A stretch of 64,000 bases of DNA from NCBI GenBank assembly GCA_025617375.2, contig JAMYGW020000002.1, positions 2,232,001 to 2,296,000 of the forward strand, written 5' to 3'. Both the position numbers and the translations under genes were made by a program. Shown one piece after another: positions 60,406 to 64,000 of the stretch; positions within the stretch are counted from its first letter, which is position 1; the number at the start of each line of letters is the position of its first letter. Source of the stretch: Acarospora socialis. Taxonomy: Eukaryota; Ascomycota; Lecanoromycetes; Acarosporales; Acarosporaceae. The notes beneath the pieces are model-generated. The model did not search any database. It saw only the letters and a list, made by a program, of their open reading frames with translations, and was not told the DNA's origin.

Positions 60406-61935
60406 TCACAACCAACCCACTCGCCGACCTAGGAAACTAACTCCACCCAGCATCGCCGTGACTCCAGTAAAGACGATAACCCCGCCATAACCACTGCCGT
60501 AACCCAGTGCTGCTTGCCCTAGCCAGGGCTTGCCTTTCAGGAGCGTCTCGCTCAACGGTCCGGACACCACATTGCCGATCCCCCTTCCAGCTGCAAGCCA
60601 TGCGAATATCATACCTGGGGCCGCACGGGTCGTATGCTTCTGTACTTCTTTGATAATGCCGGGCCAGGTGCTGGTGAAGCTTCCTGCAAAGAGGCCGTAG
60701 ATCACACAAAACACGTACAGCAACGGTAAGGAGGCTGACAGGCCCCAGAAGAGGAAGACCCCGACTGTCGAACCGATGGTGGAGAGGAGAATGCATGTGG
60801 TGACATGGTATTTGTCCACAATGGATCCCATAATCAAGCATCCAACAACCGATGCGATATTGAACAAAATGACAGTTAGCGTGCTAGCAAAACTGGAAGC
60901 ACCCAGAGATCGAGCGTATGTGGGTAAGTAGATGGTTGGGAGAAAGTAACCAAGGCCCTCGATGATATTCCCCGTTTGCAGTATGCCAAAGGTGGAAGAC
61001 TTCAGAAAATCAAAATCGAACGGCCGTGAACGTGTTGTTTGGGAAACCGGCAGGCGAGGCTTCAGGAAATGGAGAAGGGGGGCGGTCAATGCGAACAGGG
61101 CGACTGACCACGCACGGAGCACAGTACGGAAGCCATACTTATCAAGAGCCCACTCCATGACGAGCGGCAAGACGACACCGGCCAAGCCTGTGCCGGCCTG
61201 GTAGTACGGAATCAGTATATAGACTTCTACTTTGGAGAGGGTGGGCCTTTCTCTAGCTTACCCACATCACGCCGAAAGCAAAGCCCTTCTTTCTCACGAA
61301 CCACTCATCAACGAAGAGTATGGTAGGTGCGTATGCCACGCTACCGCCGATAGCATAGAGAACACCTTGAGTCAGAATAAGGTGCGTGGTGGTCGTCGAG
61401 AAAGAGCTTGCAGCTAGAGCGACGCACATGGTGCCTAAACCGACAACAATGGAGAGGCGTCGTAAGTTCGGCCAGCTCTGTAACATCGCGAAGATGAGTG
61501 GTTGACCCAGGTACATGATGCCCTACTTTGCGTTGGGACAGCCTATTGTAGGATTTCGACAGGAACCAACCATAGCGCATGTGCCTATAACGGCAATGTT
61601 GGAGGATCCAGCAAATGGTTCACGGGTACTGTAATAGTATTGAAAGACACCATATGCGAAAGGAAATCCTGATAGAAAATAGAAGTCAGCTCAGATAGAC
61701 ATATATTGATCTGGCAACATGATACGACGGAGAGCATGCACCTGAAGCACTTACCCCAAATTAGAGCTTCCAAGGTAAAGCAGCCCGCCAGGAATAGCCA
61801 TGCGTCTTTACCACCATCTGCACGAGGCAGCGAGAATTCGTGCAGCTGCCCATCCTCAAATTGGGTCTGCTCGACAGGATGATTGGAGGGTATCGCTGCG
61901 CGTACAGTCGCAAGCGCAATATTTTCTTGGTCCAT
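60406..61935 (-). CDS. Major facilitator superfamily transporter, monocarboxylate (MCT) type
   Basis: Four exons: 61755..61935, 61571..61668, 61262..61522 and 60406..61197; about 443 residues. ATG 61933-61935. The first 44 residues are cytosolic. Twelve membrane helices are expected; seen among them are DAWLFLAGCFTLEALIWGFPF (over intron 1), SNIAVIGTCAMGIMYLGQPL, LSIVVGLGTMCVALAAS, ILTQGVLYAIGGSVAYAPT, AGTGLAGVVLPLVMEWAL, VTTCILLSTIGSTVGVFLFW and VIYGLFAGSFTSTWPGI. The motif VRKKGFAFGVMWAGTGLAG resembles the MCT family loop. The second donor GTTGGT (61565-61570) is non-standard in positions 3-6 but keeps frame and family match. Substrate may be a monocarboxylate; unproven. Confidence 0.87.
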
Positions 61936-62951
61936 GATATTCTCCGAATGTAGTAATAGCCTAGAAGTGAGGCTTTTCCTTCTTCGCAGCACCCACTACG
62001 GAGGTACGAGAGTGAGAAGACCTAAAATAACTCCCAGTCTTAGGTCCGATATTGGAACCGAAATAGCTCGTATGTTGGGTTTGAGTCTCGGCGACAGCAG
62101 CATGAACATGAGGTGTACTTCGTAAAGTCACGAAAGCTACCTTACGAGGATACTACGAAGGTCGGCTTTTAACTACCCACTTTGGTACTCTGTAAGATTC
62201 AGGCTCATTGCAATCATGTGACAGTACTCGTACCGCCTGCCAGGCTGCCACAAATACCTCACCTCATCCTCATGTTGCATGGTTCGATTTCCAACACAGC
62301 CTGTCTCTTTCACCCCGCCACGGCCATGGAACAACAACTCTCCATCATACCTTACGATACGGAACTCGAGCACTCTTCAAAAATTTGCGCTTGGTGATTA
62401 ATTGATCATAAATTAGACAGCTGAGTTGATTTCCGATCTCTGAGCGACGGTGCCACAAGTTGTATTTGTACTTCGTACCGACATTTAATATTGGGTGCGA
62501 TACCAAATCCCGTGGTTCTTGATGGCTCTTAGTGCGTAATCAGCATTAGCATTTCCGAGTGACGGGCTACCGAGGATTACCTGGTTGTGGTAGCCTTACG
62601 ACTACCACTGTGCCATCGCTGCCATACCTTACTGCCGGAAACCGTCCTACCGTCACATCTACGGAGCACTCCACCTCAAAGCTCGTCCTACAGTGTTGCG
62701 GCTATCGACATTCTTGATCTGCAGCAACATTGACGCGTAGGGACAGCCTCAGGGACTTGCTGAGGTCTCAGGCTCGCTTACACTATCGGAGACTGAGTGC
62801 AACCTGATGCATATTGCCTGCGTCCACACCGGGCTTACATTGTCCTGCCGCCATCTTACTATCAATCGTTCATGAACCGAACCGGAACATACTGGGGAGA
62901 TCAACCGGTATCTCGCGGGTCTGGCTGTAATCCATCCGCAATTTGTGGACG
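61936..62951. promoter_or_regulatory. Divergent intergenic region between the MFS transporter (-) and a conserved fungal gene (+)
   Basis: About 1 kb, with TAGCTACCTTACGAGG-like strings near 62135-62150 and TGGTAGCCTTACGACTACCA near 62587. No gene supported. Confidence 0.4.
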
Positions 62952-64000
62952 ATGGCTCAGCCCTTGGCCTTCACGAGCAATTTCTTGGTCAATCCCAAGC
63001 CCCATCAGGACCGGCTACAAGACGAGACTCAGACTCTGTGGCGGAACAACGCAGTGGTTCCGGCGGGAGTAACAGCTATGGAGTCCTCCATGGCACATGG
63101 AAAGGAGATGTCAGGTTTTGCTTCTATACCTCAACACAGCGCAAGCCTGAAGAGAAAGTTATCAGAAAGGGCGGGGAAGAAAGAACGCCAAAATTCATTA
63201 CGGCATGTCAAGAACAGCACCGAAGTGCTACGGCAGCGATCCGCTCAGACCGGTGGTGGAAGTATCACACCAGATGGAGGTTCTGGGGGACGGGAAGGGA
63301 GGCATTTCACTGTGGGAAACGTTGGTAACAATGGCATTATATACCTAAGGTATGTCACACATTGTTAGAACACAACCCTCCAGGGGACGCGTCCGAGCTC
63401 TTCAAGAGTCATGAATCAAGATGTCAAGAGAGAGTTACGCTGACCAGATCCGATCTCTAGACCAGTTCTTCGACCTCCGCAGCAGCGATCCCAACAACCT
63501 GCTTTCGTCTTTCCTGGTACCTCATCTGGTGGCGGATATTCTGACGGGAGGATCAGGAACTCGTGGACAGAAGCAGAGCGCGATAGCGTTTGGTACGGTT
63601 CCCAGAGATCGCGTACGCGGACTCGTCGCTCAAGCTCACATGGCATGCGATGGACGGATTCGACGCCGAGACGACCTGCCAGTCATCATCGAGCGAGATC
63701 ATTTTCTACCATTGATGATCACCACAAGTCGCAGAAGCTGGAGCCTGGAGCTTTCAAAGTCAAGATTGATCATTCCGAGACGGCAAGACCAAGAACTGCT
63801 GAACAGTACTCGTCCTCCTTACCGACCTTAGAGGTATCGATACCCCATTATAGGTTGGGTACACCGCGTTTCAGCACCCGCGGTACAGCATTTCTACGCA
63901 GCTCAGCCTATACCCGAACGTCGACAAGCGAGGATCTTAGGTCATCAGTGTTCTCAAAAGAGGAGTACGATAAGCTGTTTCCAGCACCACCAGGTATGGT
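62952..64000 (+). CDS. Conserved fungal protein of unknown function, 3' partial
   Basis: The first exon runs from ATG 62952 (MAQPLAFTSNFLVNPKPHQD) to 63349, where GTATGT follows; splicing to 63461 (acceptor CTCTAG) keeps frame and gives GNVGNNGIIYLRPVLRPPQQ. The second exon is open to the window end (at least 540 nt). Constrained-looking blocks are HFTVGNVGNNGIIYLR; SWTEAERDSVW; SIPHYRLGTPRFSTRGTAFL; SEDLRSSVFSKEEYDKLFPA, with Ser/Arg-rich linkers between. I recall similar strings in large fungal regulators but cannot name a domain in the visible part. The second intron boundary is chosen by frame; a minor alternative at 63448 would need a different donor. Confidence 0.65.

Overview
The window is nuclear DNA from a filamentous ascomycete (Pezizomycotina, with the class not fixed; Dothideomycetes or Eurotiomycetes would fit). 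The reasons are many short spliceosomal introns (about 50-70 nt, GTRNGT donors, CTAAC-like branch points, CAG/TAG acceptors), genes on both strands without operons, and fungal-specific families (hybrid histidine kinase of group X type, UDP-galactopyranose mutase, GT31/DUF604 glycosyltransferase). I recognise no tRNA, rRNA, CRISPR array, transposon or virus-like element. Exon coordinates given here were worked out by hand from splice signals, frame and family resemblance.

Left part (1-20 kb): the 3' part of a SWI/SNF SWIB-domain subunit (+), a TLC-domain membrane protein (-), a BTB/POZ protein (-), mitochondrial seryl-tRNA synthetase (-), a conserved uncharacterised protein (+), a PDK1-type kinase (-), an AIG2/gamma-glutamylcyclotransferase-like gene carrying an in-frame stop (-), a large disordered protein (+) and a short-chain dehydrogenase (-).

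Middle (20-34 kb): a six-exon UDP-galactopyranose mutase gene (-) lies head to head with a DUF250/TPT nucleotide-sugar transporter gene (+). This is the galactofuranose pair known from Aspergillus (ugmA-ugtA / glfA-glfB): one enzyme makes UDP-galactofuranose in the cytosol and the transporter moves it into the Golgi. Next comes a ten-exon, about 2385-residue hybrid histidine kinase with a degenerate Ser/Thr kinase domain, AAA-type ATPase, GAF, histidine kinase and receiver domains. A gene-poor stretch of 5.4 kb follows, with scattered ACCTAGGT-type palindromes.

Right part (39-64 kb): a Gln/Pro-rich protein (+), an ankyrin plus Dilute-domain protein (-), an M13 zinc metallopeptidase (+), a TBC-domain Rab GAP (-), a cytochrome b561-type membrane protein (-), allantoicase (-) whose true first exon sits 200 nt upstream of its main frame, a GT31 glycosyltransferase (+), an alpha/beta hydrolase (-), an MFS monocarboxylate-type transporter (-), and a 3'-truncated conserved fungal gene running off the window end (+).

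Most neighbours are unrelated housekeeping genes; the only clear functional pair is the galactofuranose module. The most notable points are a 6-nt microexon in the transporter gene, the nonsense codon in the AIG2-like gene, the predicted pseudokinase of the histidine kinase, and a possible decayed coiled-coil gene near 58 kb.
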